From Acidobacteriota bacterium (GTDB lineage Bacteria; Acidobacteriota; Terriglobia; Terriglobales; Acidobacteriaceae), in NCBI GenBank assembly GCA_021851465.1, contig JAJZDL010000084.1, positions 1-11,352 on the forward strand: DNA of 11,352 bases. The letters run 5' to 3'. The translations under genes and the position numbers were made by a program. Under the pieces are notes generated by a model, which was not told the origin of the DNA, ran no database searches, and saw nothing but the letters and a program-made list of their open reading frames with translations. Of this stretch, positions 1 to 7,103 are shown piece by piece. How positions within the stretch are numbered: position 1 is the stretch's first letter; every line of letters begins with the position of its first letter.

Positions 1-2299
1 CTCCGAGCGAGGCGTAGGTGATCGTGGCATTGCCGCCTGCGGTGGAGTTGGCTGCGAGGGTCAGGTTGGAGGGCGCGGCGGCGATGGAGAAGCCGGGGGT
101 GTCCACATAGAGCGAGAGCGGAGGTGCCTTGGCGGCGGCGAAGACGGCATCGCCAGAGTAGATGGCGGAGACGGCGTTGTTACCGGAGGCGGCAAATGCG
201 ATGGCTGGTGAGTGTGCCGTACCGGAGGCCGGGAGGGAGATGGCAGTCCCTGTCATAACGCCATTCAGGAAGAACTGGACGAAGCCAGTGGGCATGCCTG
301 AAGTGATGCTGGAGACGGCGGCCGCGAAGGTGTCTGTGCTGCCCGCGTAGAGAAGAGGCGAGCTTGCGCTGAGGACCAGGGTGGTGGGTGCCTGGGACGG
401 GCCGAGCGCGGCGAGAAGGTTGCCGACGTCGATGGACCCCCATCCGGTGGCCTGGTCGTATCCGGGCGCGAGGAGAAAGCCTGCGAGGCCGCCGGTGAGC
501 GTGGTGAGCGAGGGCGTGCTGTTGTTGCACATGCTTGGAATGGAGGCGGAACAGGCGGCGACCCCGCTGCTGGCGATGGTGGCGTCGTGGAAGACGCCGT
601 TGGCGGGGGTGGCCGCGAGGCGGTAGAGGGACGGGTTGAGGTTCCCCTGGCGCGTGCCGGTGCGCTGGTTGACGAGGGCCGTGACGGCGGCCATCGCGGG
701 CGCGGCGTTGGAGGTGCCGTAGAAGTACTCGAACTGGTTGTTGGCGCAGTCTCCGTTGCCGAGCGCGTAGCAGCCGTAGTAGCCGTCATGCTCAGCGGAG
801 GGGAAGCTGAGGTCGGGGACGTCTCGCGCGTCGTCGGAGGGAACTCCTGTTCCGGACTGCCAGGAGGGTTTGGCGATGTAGAGGCTGGCTCCGCCTCCGC
901 CCGAGGCGACGGTGTAGCTTCCGGCAGAACCGGGCTCGTTCCACGCGCCTTCGGGGATGTAGCCGAGGGCGGAGACCAGGCCGGGGCCGTTGGAGGACGA
1001 CCAGTAGAGCGAGGGGTCGGTCGCGTCTGCGAACTCGGTGCCGCCGACGCATGTGGCGTATGAGCTGGAGCAGATGGAGTTGATGCTGCGCTGCTGCGTG
1101 GCGGGCGGAGTGGTGAACTCGGTGTCGCAGTCGGCGGCGCCGGAGTCCATTGCGCAGACGAAGACGGAGATTCCTTGTGCGGCGGCCTGAGAGAAGAGCG
1201 TGTCCCAGGAGCGCACGCCGGCGGCACCGGCGCTGGACTCGCAGGTGCCGAAGCTGATGTTGACGATGGGATCGTTCAGGGTGTCCACCGCATACTGTGC
1301 GGCGGTGTAGATTCCTCCGCCGCTGTTGGACAGCACGACGAGGTCGGCCTGCGCGGAGGGCGCGGTGCCGAGGACGCGGTCCACGTCGAGGGTCGCCTCA
1401 ACCTGGTCTGCGTTGGCTGGATAGCCCGGATCGGGGCCTGCGCCGGGGACGATGGTGGTGGGGAGGTTGGCGGCGAGGCCGGTTTTGGCCTCGTACTCGG
1501 CGATGTCGCTGGCGGCGACGCGCGAGCGCCCGATGATGGCAATACGCTGGCCGACGCCTGCGATGCCGGAGGTGTAGGCGGTGTTGAGGTCGAAGATGTT
1601 GGCGAAGTCGCCGGGCGTGACGTAGTGGGTCTGCGGGCCGGTGGTGTCTCTGGGCTGCGCACCGGTGGCCTGCGCGGTGGGCGATGCGGAGACCGCCTGG
1701 CCGTGGCCCATGGGAAGGATGGGCGCGTCGGAGAGGCCGACGATGGACTGCACGATGGCGGCGAACTCGGCGGGCAGCGCGGGGTCCTGCGTGGTGGAGA
1801 GGCGCGGAACGCCATCGAGGGTGAAGTAATGGAAGCTGGTGGAGAGCGCGGCCGCGACGACGAAAGCGGGCGCGCTGGCCTGGACGAAGATGCGGCTGGG
1901 CGAGACGCTGGCTGTGCCGAACCCGCGTGCGGCGAGCCATGCGGTGAACGCGTCGATGTCGTGCTGCGTGGGCCCGAAGAGGTCGCCTGCCTGCTGTGGG
2001 GTGAGCCACTGATGGTACCGCGGAGATGCGGGGTCCTGCTGGTCGGCTAGCAGTTGGGCGAAGGCGGCCTGCTGCTGCGGCCCGCGCGAGAGGACAAAGG
2101 TGAGGGGCAGAACGGTGTCTCCGGGAACGGGGCCTGCGTCCGCCGCCGGATTGGCCCAGCGCGGGAGATGGCCGGCGAGCCGCACGGTGGTGGCGAAGCC
2201 GGAGTTCGCGGCGACGCGGTCTGCCGGGGCCGACTGCGCAGACAGCAAAGGCGCAGCAAGCAGCAGGAGCGCCAGTAGCAGGCTTGAAGTTCTGGGCAT
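1..2299 (-). CDS. Secreted S53 (sedolisin/pro-kumamolisin) serine-carboxyl peptidase, C-terminus beyond the window
   Basis: The frame is open from the ATG at 2299-2297 to base 1, giving at least 766 codons, and the stop lies outside. Seen in order: a signal peptide (residues 1-21, hydrophobic run then LLSAQS); a pro-kumamolisin activation domain (about 30-200) with the typical SPRYHQWLTP and LFGP motifs; and a catalytic domain (about 235-632). In the catalytic domain the E-x3-D pair is E301/D305, the oxyanion Asp is D385 in MDSGA, and the nucleophile is S530 in YGTSNAAP. Likely calcium ligands are D572 (FHDAT) and D615 in YDQATGWGS. An Ig-like repeat (about 636-725, ending YSGDAVFAAA) follows, and a second module seems to begin. 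By family knowledge this is an autoprocessed endopeptidase, usually active at acid pH, acting outside the cell. The catalytic domain has nine cysteines and the rest of the visible chain none. No clear Shine-Dalgarno precedes the start. The family call is very secure; the substrate is unknown. Confidence 0.95.
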   Translation of the reverse strand, partial: MPRTSSLLLALLLLAAPLLSAQSAPADRVAANSGFATTVRLAGHLPRWANPAADAGPVPGDTVLPLTFVLSRGPQQQAAFAQLLADQQDPASPRYHQWLTPQQAGDLFGPTQHDIDAFTAWLAARGFGTASVSPSRIFVQASAPAFVVAAALSTSFHYFTLDGVPRLSTTQDPALPAEFAAIVQSIVGLSDAPILPMGHGQAVSASPTAQATGAQPRDTTGPQTHYVTPGDFANIFDLNTAYTSGIAGVGQRIAIIGRSRVAASDIAEYEAKTGLAANLPTTIVPGAGPDPGYPANADQVEATLDVDRVLGTAPSAQADLVVLSNSGGGIYTAAQYAVDTLNDPIVNISFGTCESSAGAAGVRSWDTLFSQAAAQGISVFVCAMDSGAADCDTEFTTPPATQQRSINSICSSSYATCVGGTEFADATDPSLYWSSSNGPGLVSALGYIPEGAWNEPGSAGSYTVASGGGGASLYIAKPSWQSGTGVPSDDARDVPDLSFPSAEHDGYYGCYALGNGDCANNQFEYFYGTSNAAPAMAAVTALVNQRTGTRQGNLNPSLYRLAATPANGVFHDATIASSGVAACSASIPSMCNNSTPSLTTLTGGLAGFLLAPGYDQATGWGSIDVGNLLAALGPSQAPTTLVLSASSPLLYAGSTDTFAAAVSSITSGMPTGFVQFFLNGVMTGTAISLPASGTAHSPAIAFAASGNNAVSAIYSGDAVFAAAKAPPLSLYVDTPGFSIAAAPSNLTLAANSTAGGNATITYASLG

Positions 2300-2460
2300 A
2301 AGGATGATTCTGTCACGATACCACGCCGAGATTCGATGGGCCGTCGAGTGCAGCGTGACGATTGCGGAGGACGATTGCAGGCGCGCATGTACAGGGCCTG
2401 AGCGAACATGTGCGGTTGCAAGGCGAGCTCGAACCGCTCGCGGTCGGCGCGGGGCGCGGG

Positions 2461-2530
2461 TTGCGCATGAGTGGGCTGTCCCCGGTAGAATAAACGGTGA
2501 ACAGAACGCACAATCCGCACAGAAAAGGAA
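2461..2530 (+). promoter_or_regulatory. Putative promoter and ribosome-binding site of the DsbA-like gene
   Basis: The 238-bp divergent gap (2300-2537) holds no gene that I can support. Near its right end TAGAAT (2486-2491) matches the sigma-70 -10 consensus at five of six positions. A weak TTGCGC at 2461-2466 would be the -35, with a long 19-bp spacer. AAGGAA at 2525-2530 lies 7 nt before the GTG at 2538 and supports that start. The -10 and RBS are seen directly; promoter function is inferred. On the other strand no good promoter for the peptidase stands out. Confidence 0.4.
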
Positions 2531-2537
2531 ACCATCA

Positions 2538-3623
2538 GTGAAGAGCATCCGTTCCGGCAAAAAGTCAGTCTCCCGTTGGGGCATGGCAGCAATGGCTGCC
2601 ATTCTCATCGGCCTGGGCACGTCCGCAGCATTGGGTCAGGCGATCTCCACTGCGGCCACTCCTGCTCCCTCGGCCGCAGCTGCGGCACCGGCGGCACCCG
2701 CTGCTCCGTCCGATCCGCTGCCGGCCGCAAACCCGGCGTTCTTCACTGCGACGACGCCCACGCTGGATACGGTGAACTCGTTTCTGACGCAGCTATGGGG
2801 GTATGATTCGGACCGCATCTGGCGGGTGATGGCGATCCAGCCGACGCCGGCGACGGGAGTGAGCGAGGTTGTGGTGTTTGTGACCAGCAAGAAGCCCGAC
2901 TCCAAGGTTCAATCCGCGGTCTTTTACGTCCTGCCCGACGGGAAACATGCTGTTGGGGAAGGGTCTGGCGTAATTCCATTCGGCGCAAAGCCGTACGAGG
3001 ATGTACGCGAACTTCTGAAGGCGCAGGCAAACGGAGCCTCGCGCGGTGCCGCGGGCAAGGACCTGGAGCTGGTGGAGTTTGCCGACTTCCAGTGCCCATA
3101 CTGCGCACAGGCGCAGGCGACGGTGGACAATATCGTCAAGGACTTTCCCGATGCGCATGTCGTCTTCCAGGTGTTTCCGCTGGTGAACATCCATCCCTCC
3201 GCTCTGAAGGCGGCGGAGTATGGCGTGTGCGCGCAGCAACAGTCGGATGCAGCGTTCTTCAAGTATGCGGCGGGGGTCTTCGACACACAGAGCGGTCTGG
3301 CCCCGGCGACGGAGAACACGCTGCTGCGCGCTGCTGCGCTGCGGGCCGGCCTGAACGCCGATGCGATCGCTGCCTGCGCGGCGAGCCCGGCCACAAAGGC
3401 CATCGTCGATGCCGACATCAAGCTGGCCAACGATATCGGCGTCAACCAGACGCCCACGCTCTCGATCAATGGACGGCTGGTGCCGCTCAACATTCCGTAC
3501 GACACCCTGAAGCAACTGATCGTATACCAGGCCAAGATGGATGGCGTGGCGACAGGCGCGGCGGCCGATATACTCGCGCCTGCACCGCCTGCACCGCCTG
3601 CGCTGAAATCGCTGCCGCAGTAG
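2538..3623 (+). CDS. Periplasmic DsbA/DsbC-like thiol-disulfide oxidoreductase (thioredoxin fold)
   Basis: The product is 361 aa. The GTG start is chosen because AAGGAA lies 7 nt upstream and because it gives a basic n-region (KSIRSGKKSVSR) before the hydrophobic core, a proper signal peptide ending near ALGQA. Upstream in-frame starts would overlap the divergent peptidase gene; ATG 2583 is the alternative but removes the basic residues. After an Ala/Pro-rich linker (about 38-68) comes a small N-terminal domain (about 70-165) with a YVLPDGKHAVGEG segment, recalling the N-terminal domains of DsbC/DsbG-like proteins. The DsbA/thioredoxin_4 domain starts near residue 175, with the active site C186-P-Y-C189 and cis-Pro P306 after Thr in NQTPTLSING. 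The family makes or shuffles disulfides in exported proteins. The tail is Pro/Ala-rich. Being divergent from a cysteine-rich secreted protease suggests a client relationship (inference). Oxidase versus isomerase cannot be decided here. Confidence 0.88.
   Translation: MKSIRSGKKSVSRWGMAAMAAILIGLGTSAALGQAISTAATPAPSAAAAAPAAPAAPSDPLPAANPAFFTATTPTLDTVNSFLTQLWGYDSDRIWRVMAIQPTPATGVSEVVVFVTSKKPDSKVQSAVFYVLPDGKHAVGEGSGVIPFGAKPYEDVRELLKAQANGASRGAAGKDLELVEFADFQCPYCAQAQATVDNIVKDFPDAHVVFQVFPLVNIHPSALKAAEYGVCAQQQSDAAFFKYAAGVFDTQSGLAPATENTLLRAAALRAGLNADAIAACAASPATKAIVDADIKLANDIGVNQTPTLSINGRLVPLNIPYDTLKQLIVYQAKMDGVATGAAADILAPAPPAPPALKSLPQ
3578..3603 (+). repeat. Short 9-bp tandem repeat in the DsbA-like gene tail
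   Basis: GCCTGCACC occurs twice in a row (3578-3586 and 3587-3595), followed by a diverged third copy. It encodes the Pro/Ala-rich C-terminal tail. It is in frame, so copy-number change would only lengthen or shorten the tail. Confidence 0.5.
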
Positions 3624-3678
3624 GCACGGGGTAGAATGCGTATTCTCGTTGCACGATAAAGAATGCTCACCCCGGCAC

Positions 3679-3709
3679 GGGGCGCTCACAGGCAATATGT
3701 GAGCGCCCC
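3679..3709. terminator. Bidirectional intrinsic terminator between convergent genes
   Basis: GGGGCGCTCACA (3679-3690), a 7-nt loop, and TGTGAGCGCCCC (3698-3709) form a perfect 12-bp GC-rich stem. It lies 55 bp after the oxidoreductase stop and 30 bp beyond the permease stop on the other strand, the usual place for a shared terminator. There is no clean T-run on the plus side (CTGCTGCGTTGT follows). Read leftward on the minus strand, a T-rich stretch (TTCTTTATC) lies a little further on. The stem is certain; termination is inferred. Confidence 0.7.
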
Positions 3710-3739
3710 CTGCTGCGTTGTCCGTGGAAGAGGGCCGGG

Positions 3740-5047
3740 TCAGATGTGTGCGATATAGATGAAGCGCAGCAGAAAGAGCGCGGCGAGGAGGTAGAGCATC
3801 CAGTGCCGACGGCGGGCGCGGCCGGTGGCCAGCTCCAGAGCGGCGAAGGCGATGATCCCGAAGGAGAGGCCGGTGGCGATGGAGCCGGTGAGCGGAATGG
3901 CGATGAGGGTGAGAAAGCTGGGGATGGCGATGTGCGGGACCTCCCACTCGATGGTGCCGATGCCGGAGAGCATCATGGCGCCGACCAGGATGAGGGCGGG
4001 CGCGGTGGCGAAGTTGGGGATGGCCCCGACGACAGGCGCGACGAAGAGGGCGAGCAGGAAGAGCAGGCCGGTGACGATGGCGGTGACGCCGGTGCGGCCC
4101 CCTGCGGCCACTCCGGCGGCGGACTCGATGTAGCTGGTGACGGTCGAGGTTCCGGCCAGCGAACCGACGACGGTGGATGTGGCGTCTGCAAAGAAGATGC
4201 GGTCGAGGCGCGGGATGGTGTGGTCTGGAGCGATCAGGTCGGCGCGAGCGGCGACGGCGACCAAAGTGCCGATGTTGTCGAAGAGATCGACGAAGAGGAA
4301 CGCGAAGATTATTTCCAGAACGTTGAGATGGAGCGCCCCGCGGATGTTGAGCTGGAAGGCGGTGTCCCGGATGGCCATGGGGTTGAAGGCCGAGGGTGTG
4401 TACTTGACCTGATGGCAGAGGATGCCCAACGCCAGAGTGGCGAGGATGCCGATGAGGATGGCGGCCCGCACGCGGTATGCCTGGAGGATGGCGATCAGAA
4501 GAATTCCGAAGACGGCGAGCTGCGTGCTGTGGGCGTGCAGGTTGCCCAGAGTGAGCGCGGTGGTAGCGCTGGGGACGACGAGGCCGCAGTTGAGCAGGCC
4601 GATGAAGGCGATGAAGAGACCAATGCCGCCCGCGACCGCCGCGTGGAGTTGGTAGGGGATGGCGGCGAGCAGGCGCTGGCGGATTCCGCCGAGGGTGAGC
4701 AGAAGGAAGAGAATGCCGGAGAGAAAGACGGCCCCGAGAGCGGTCTGCCAGGGGACGCCCATGCCCTTGACGACGGTGTAGGTGAAGTATGCGTTGAGGC
4801 CCATGCCGGGTGCGAGGGCGAGCGGGTAGTTGGCCAGCGCTCCCATCAGGATGGAGCCGAAGGCCGCGCAGAGGCATGTGGCGGCGGTGACGGCGGCCAG
4901 CGGCATTCCCGTTTGGCAGAGGATGGCGGGGTTGACGAAGACGATGTAGGCCATCGCGACGAAGGTGGTGCAGCCGGCGAGAACCTCGGTGCGCCAGGTT
5001 GTGTTGTGCGCAGCGAAGCCGAAGTACTGTTCCAGTCGAGTACGCAT
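3740..5047 (-). CDS. NCS2 family purine (adenine/guanine/hypoxanthine-type) permease
   Basis: A 435-aa integral inner-membrane protein with many hydrophobic segments along its whole length, close to the usual size of the AzgA/PbuG/AdeP branch. Seen features: an N-terminus RTEVLAGCTTFVAMAYIVFV leading into NP (about 19-40), the GMGLNAYFTYTVV motif (81-93), the acidic FVDLFDNIGT motif (252-261) of the substrate-binding helix, and SYIESAAGVAAGGRTG (305-320) with E308, typical of this branch. The family imports nucleobases with protons; the AzgA-like branch prefers purines, but the exact base cannot be told. The start at 5047 matches the conserved family N-terminus. An in-frame ATG at 5158 would add 37 unconserved residues and is less likely. 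No strong Shine-Dalgarno precedes 5047 (GGGAG lies about 14 nt upstream). The gene stands alone, convergent with the oxidoreductase and divergent from the pilus operon, so no functional link to either is implied. Confidence 0.92.
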   Translation of the reverse strand: MRTRLEQYFGFAAHNTTWRTEVLAGCTTFVAMAYIVFVNPAILCQTGMPLAAVTAATCLCAAFGSILMGALANYPLALAPGMGLNAYFTYTVVKGMGVPWQTALGAVFLSGILFLLLTLGGIRQRLLAAIPYQLHAAVAGGIGLFIAFIGLLNCGLVVPSATTALTLGNLHAHSTQLAVFGILLIAILQAYRVRAAILIGILATLALGILCHQVKYTPSAFNPMAIRDTAFQLNIRGALHLNVLEIIFAFLFVDLFDNIGTLVAVAARADLIAPDHTIPRLDRIFFADATSTVVGSLAGTSTVTSYIESAAGVAAGGRTGVTAIVTGLLFLLALFVAPVVGAIPNFATAPALILVGAMMLSGIGTIEWEVPHIAIPSFLTLIAIPLTGSIATGLSFGIIAFAALELATGRARRRHWMLYLLAALFLLRFIYIAHI

Positions 5048-5305
5048 CGAGATGATGGCTGCTCCCAGAAGATGACCGAATCGACTCGGCCAAAGAGACA
5101 GGATGAGTGGCGCCCATCCAGCATAGCGCGACAGGGCCAGTGAACGGCGGGGTTGCATGGCGCGCGCCTGCCAAACGGTACGAAAGGCAGGGAAGGGTGC
5201 GTACAGGACTCATGCTTCCGGCATTCCATCCGATAGAAGATGCAAGCACATATCCGCAGGGAGCGATGCAATGTCCCCTAGGGAGATGGGCTTATACGCG
5301 GCACC

Positions 5306-5318
5306 GAGGAGATATCTC
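5306..5318 (+). promoter_or_regulatory. flp ribosome-binding site inside a 10-bp palindrome
   Basis: GAGGAG (5306-5311) is a strong Shine-Dalgarno, 10 nt before the flp ATG. Its second half lies in the perfect palindrome GAGATATCTC (5309-5318). TATACG at 5293-5298 is a weak -10-like match with no convincing -35. The rest of the 274-bp gap between the permease and flp (5048-5321) holds no gene that I can support. Confidence 0.5.
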
Positions 5319-5321
5319 GCT

Positions 5322-5504
5322 ATGAAAAACATCAAGAATGTATTGGACGCATTTATGCAGGACGAGTCTGGGCAGGACCTGATCGAGTATGCGTTGGTTG
5401 CGGGGTTGATCGGCCTGGGTGCGGTCGTTGCCATGACTGGGCTCTCCGGCAAGATCGGCAATGCGTTCAACACGATCGGCAACAGCCTGACCAGCGCCGT
5501 TTAG
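5322..5504 (+). CDS. flp: Flp family type IVb prepilin (major Tad pilin)
   Basis: A 60-aa protein with the complete Flp signature. A short polar leader ends DESG17, followed by QDLIEYALVAGLIGLGAVV. Prepilin peptidase is expected to cut after G17, giving a 43-residue mature pilin with the conserved Glu at position 5 and Tyr at position 6 (E22, Y23 of the precursor). The hydrophobic helix is followed by a short polar tail (SGKIGNAFNTIGNSLTSAV), as in other Flp pilins. It is the structural subunit of the Tad adhesion pilus: inserted in the inner membrane, cut by CpaA, and assembled by CpaF with TadB/TadC. A strong Shine-Dalgarno lies 10 nt upstream. It is the first gene of the operon, and the gap and hairpin behind it suit separate, higher expression than the machinery genes. 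The call is very secure. Confidence 0.95.
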   Translation: MKNIKNVLDAFMQDESGQDLIEYALVAGLIGLGAVVAMTGLSGKIGNAFNTIGNSLTSAV

Positions 5505-5558
5505 TTGCAGGCATGAGATAAGCACAGGAACGCTGGCGGCGGAGGCTGCGGGCTGCAA

Positions 5559-5574
5559 TGCGGCACGGGCCGCA
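5559..5574 (+). terminator. Possible attenuating hairpin between flp and cpaA
   Basis: TGCGGC-ACGG-GCCGCA is a perfect 6-bp GC-rich stem with a 4-nt loop, 54 bp after the flp stop. What follows (CTCTGTCTCACC) is pyrimidine-rich but has no T-run, so full termination is doubtful. Partial termination or mRNA 3'-end protection would raise pilin output over the downstream genes. The 184-bp flp-cpaA gap otherwise shows only a doubled CTCACCG (5581-5594) and no gene. Confidence 0.4.
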
Positions 5575-5688
5575 CTCTGTCTCACCGCTCACCGCTGAAC
5601 CTGGCTTGCGCCGGCCGGGGCAGGCACGATTGTATCTTTCATTCTTTGCGTCGCGAGTTGTACCGCGCGATACGCACCGGTGTTTGCC

Positions 5689-6237
5689 ATGGACGCTGTT
5701 GAGCGACAACTGCTGTTTACCGGAGGTTCACTGTTGTGCGCATGCATCGGCTCGGTGCATGACGTGCGCGAGCGCAGGATCCCGAACTGGCTCACGACCC
5801 CCGCGATCGCCGTTGGCCTGGCGCTTCACGCGATCTGGGGCGGATGGCGCGGGCTGGGCGATTCCGCTCTCTCGGGGCTGTTCGCAGGCGGCATCTTTCT
5901 GGCCTTTTACCTGGCTGGAGGAATGGGCGCGGGCGATGTCAAGCTGATGGCCGCGGTCGGGTGCATCGCAGGAAGCGCTGCGCTGCCGGTTGTGGTTCTT
6001 GCGACTGCGATTGCGGGCGGGATCTTTGCGCTTGCTGTAGCCATCCGCAAGAGACATCTGCGCGAGACGCTGGGCAACGCCGCAGCGCTGCTGGCACACC
6101 ATGGGCGGCAGGGCTTGACGCCGCACCCGGAGCTGAACCGGAGCAGCGCGGAGACGCTCCGCCTGCCCTACGCGCTGCCGATTGCGGTTGGGTGCCTGGC
6201 CGCGCTGTGCAGCTTGGCGTGGAAGGCGTGGCCATGA
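5689..6237 (+). CDS. cpaA: Type IV prepilin peptidase (A24 family, CpaA/TadV)
   Basis: A 182-aa polytopic inner-membrane aspartic peptidase. The two catalytic aspartates are visible: D25 in SVHDVRERRIPNWL and D83 in the GxGD-type motif GMGAGDVKLMAAVG. It holds only the peptidase domain; the cysteine-bearing methylase domain of PilD-type enzymes is absent, as usual for Tad enzymes. Its expected substrate is the Flp prepilin just upstream, cut after G17. After the last core helix a hydrophilic stretch (about 120-160, LRETLGNAA to NRSSAETLRLPYA) leads to a final hydrophobic segment that includes the family's LPYALPIAVG-like end. The start is uncertain: ATG 5689 is chosen, but an in-frame GTG at 5680 (adding 3 residues) is as good, and neither has a clear Shine-Dalgarno. 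The stop overlaps the cpaB start (ATGA). Confidence 0.92.
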   Translation: MDAVERQLLFTGGSLLCACIGSVHDVRERRIPNWLTTPAIAVGLALHAIWGGWRGLGDSALSGLFAGGIFLAFYLAGGMGAGDVKLMAAVGCIAGSAALPVVVLATAIAGGIFALAVAIRKRHLRETLGNAAALLAHHGRQGLTPHPELNRSSAETLRLPYALPIAVGCLAALCSLAWKAWP

Positions 6238-7103
6238 ACACGAAGCGCATCCTGCTCGGCCTCACGCTGGCGTTCGTTGTCTCCGTCGTGTGTACCGAGC
6301 TTGTCTCGCGGAGGTTGACCCGGCCCGCGGCAGTGCAGCGCCCGCCGGATGCCCGGTACGCGGCGCCGTCTCATGCACTCGAAGCGGGCGAGGTGCTGCA
6401 GCCGAGCGACCTCGAGATGGTGGCCTGGCCGAGAAGCGTTCCCATCGAAGGAGCAATCACGCAGACCGACCAGACGATTGGCCGCGCGACCCTGTATCCG
6501 TTGGCCAAAGGGCAACCCATTCTCGACCGCGAGCTGTCTGCTGTCGGGGCCGGCACAGGGCTTGCGAGCAAGATTCCGGACGGAATGCGCGCCATTGCGC
6601 TGCGCTCCGACGAGGTGGTCGGCGTCGCCGGGTTCCTGGTCCCGAACTCCCACGTCGATGTTCTGGTGACCTACCGCTCGGACCTCACGATCGAGCCTGT
6701 GACCGCGATCGTATTGCAGAACGCTGTTGTGCTGGCGGCCGGGCACCAGCTTGAACCCAATCCAGACGGCAAGTCGGCGGACGTCACCGTGGTCACGCTC
6801 CTGCTCACGCCGGAGCAGGCGGAGCGTGCGGTGCTGGCCAGTACACAGGGCGCGATCCATTTCGTCCTGCGCAATGGCAAGGACACCAGCCGCAGCGGAG
6901 ACGCACCGATGCTGCTCTCGCAGCTTGCGGGCCATTTGCCCACGCTGGCGCGGAGTGCCGCGCGCGCCGTCGTTCCGGCCACACTAGCAGCGCCGCCGGA
7001 GCCGCAGCATCAGGGAATTGAGATTGTCCTGGGCGGCGGCGTGGACGGCGGCCCTGGCGACGCGCGGCCCGCAGGCAGGCAGGACGGAGGAGCCAGACCA
7101 TGA
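6234..7103 (+). CDS. cpaB: Tad pilus assembly protein CpaB (RcpC-like, SAF domain)
   Basis: A 289-aa protein. A single N-terminal hydrophobic helix (about 5-22) serves as signal anchor, leaving the rest in the periplasm. A SAF domain follows (about 43-102; SHALEAGEVLQPSDLEMVAWP and a PLAKGQPILDREL segment), then the RcpC/CpaB domain (about 108-217) with IPDGMRAIALRSDEVVGVAGFLVPNSHVDVL-type sequence, including the VAGFLxPNxxVDV core, and TLLLTPEQAERAVLAS. The family is thought to work with the secretin at the outer membrane in building the Flp pilus. The tail (about 245-289) is Pro/Gly-rich and looks disordered. Start: GGAAGG at 6221-6226, 7 nt before the ATG, which overlaps the cpaA stop. Likewise the stop overlaps the cpaC start, so the product is probably made by coupled translation. 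Confidence 0.92.
   Translation: MNTKRILLGLTLAFVVSVVCTELVSRRLTRPAAVQRPPDARYAAPSHALEAGEVLQPSDLEMVAWPRSVPIEGAITQTDQTIGRATLYPLAKGQPILDRELSAVGAGTGLASKIPDGMRAIALRSDEVVGVAGFLVPNSHVDVLVTYRSDLTIEPVTAIVLQNAVVLAAGHQLEPNPDGKSADVTVVTLLLTPEQAERAVLASTQGAIHFVLRNGKDTSRSGDAPMLLSQLAGHLPTLARSAARAVVPATLAAPPEPQHQGIEIVLGGGVDGGPGDARPAGRQDGGARP

Noticed and set aside
265..1227. Minus-strand 320-codon frame inside the peptidase gene
   Set aside because: It is Ser/Pro/Thr-rich without domain features and overlaps the catalytic domain of the S53 peptidase, which is in another frame with all key residues.
1175..2050. Plus-strand 291-codon frame antisense to the peptidase
   Set aside because: Gly/Asp/Val-rich shadow of the peptidase prodomain and catalytic frame; no Shine-Dalgarno and no recognisable motif.
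2300..2320. Possible leaderless start of the peptidase, with CAGAAT a few bases before its ATG on the minus strand
   Set aside because: No matching -35 at a proper distance; the -10-like word alone is too weak to call.
2100..2537. Upstream in-frame extension of the DsbA-like gene
   Set aside because: It would overlap the divergent peptidase start and place 146 Arg-rich residues before an obvious signal peptide that has its own ribosome site.
3746..5143. A 465-codon open frame on the plus strand antisense to the permease
   Set aside because: The product is a low-complexity Gly/Asp/Glu-rich chain. It is the mirror of a hydrophobic membrane-protein gene, and the permease motifs on the other strand are clear.
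2793..5249. An 818-codon open frame on the minus strand spanning the oxidoreductase and the permease
   Set aside because: It lies in a different frame from the permease and antisense to the oxidoreductase. The product is Arg/His/Pro-rich with no recognisable domain, as expected for a shadow frame in GC-rich DNA.
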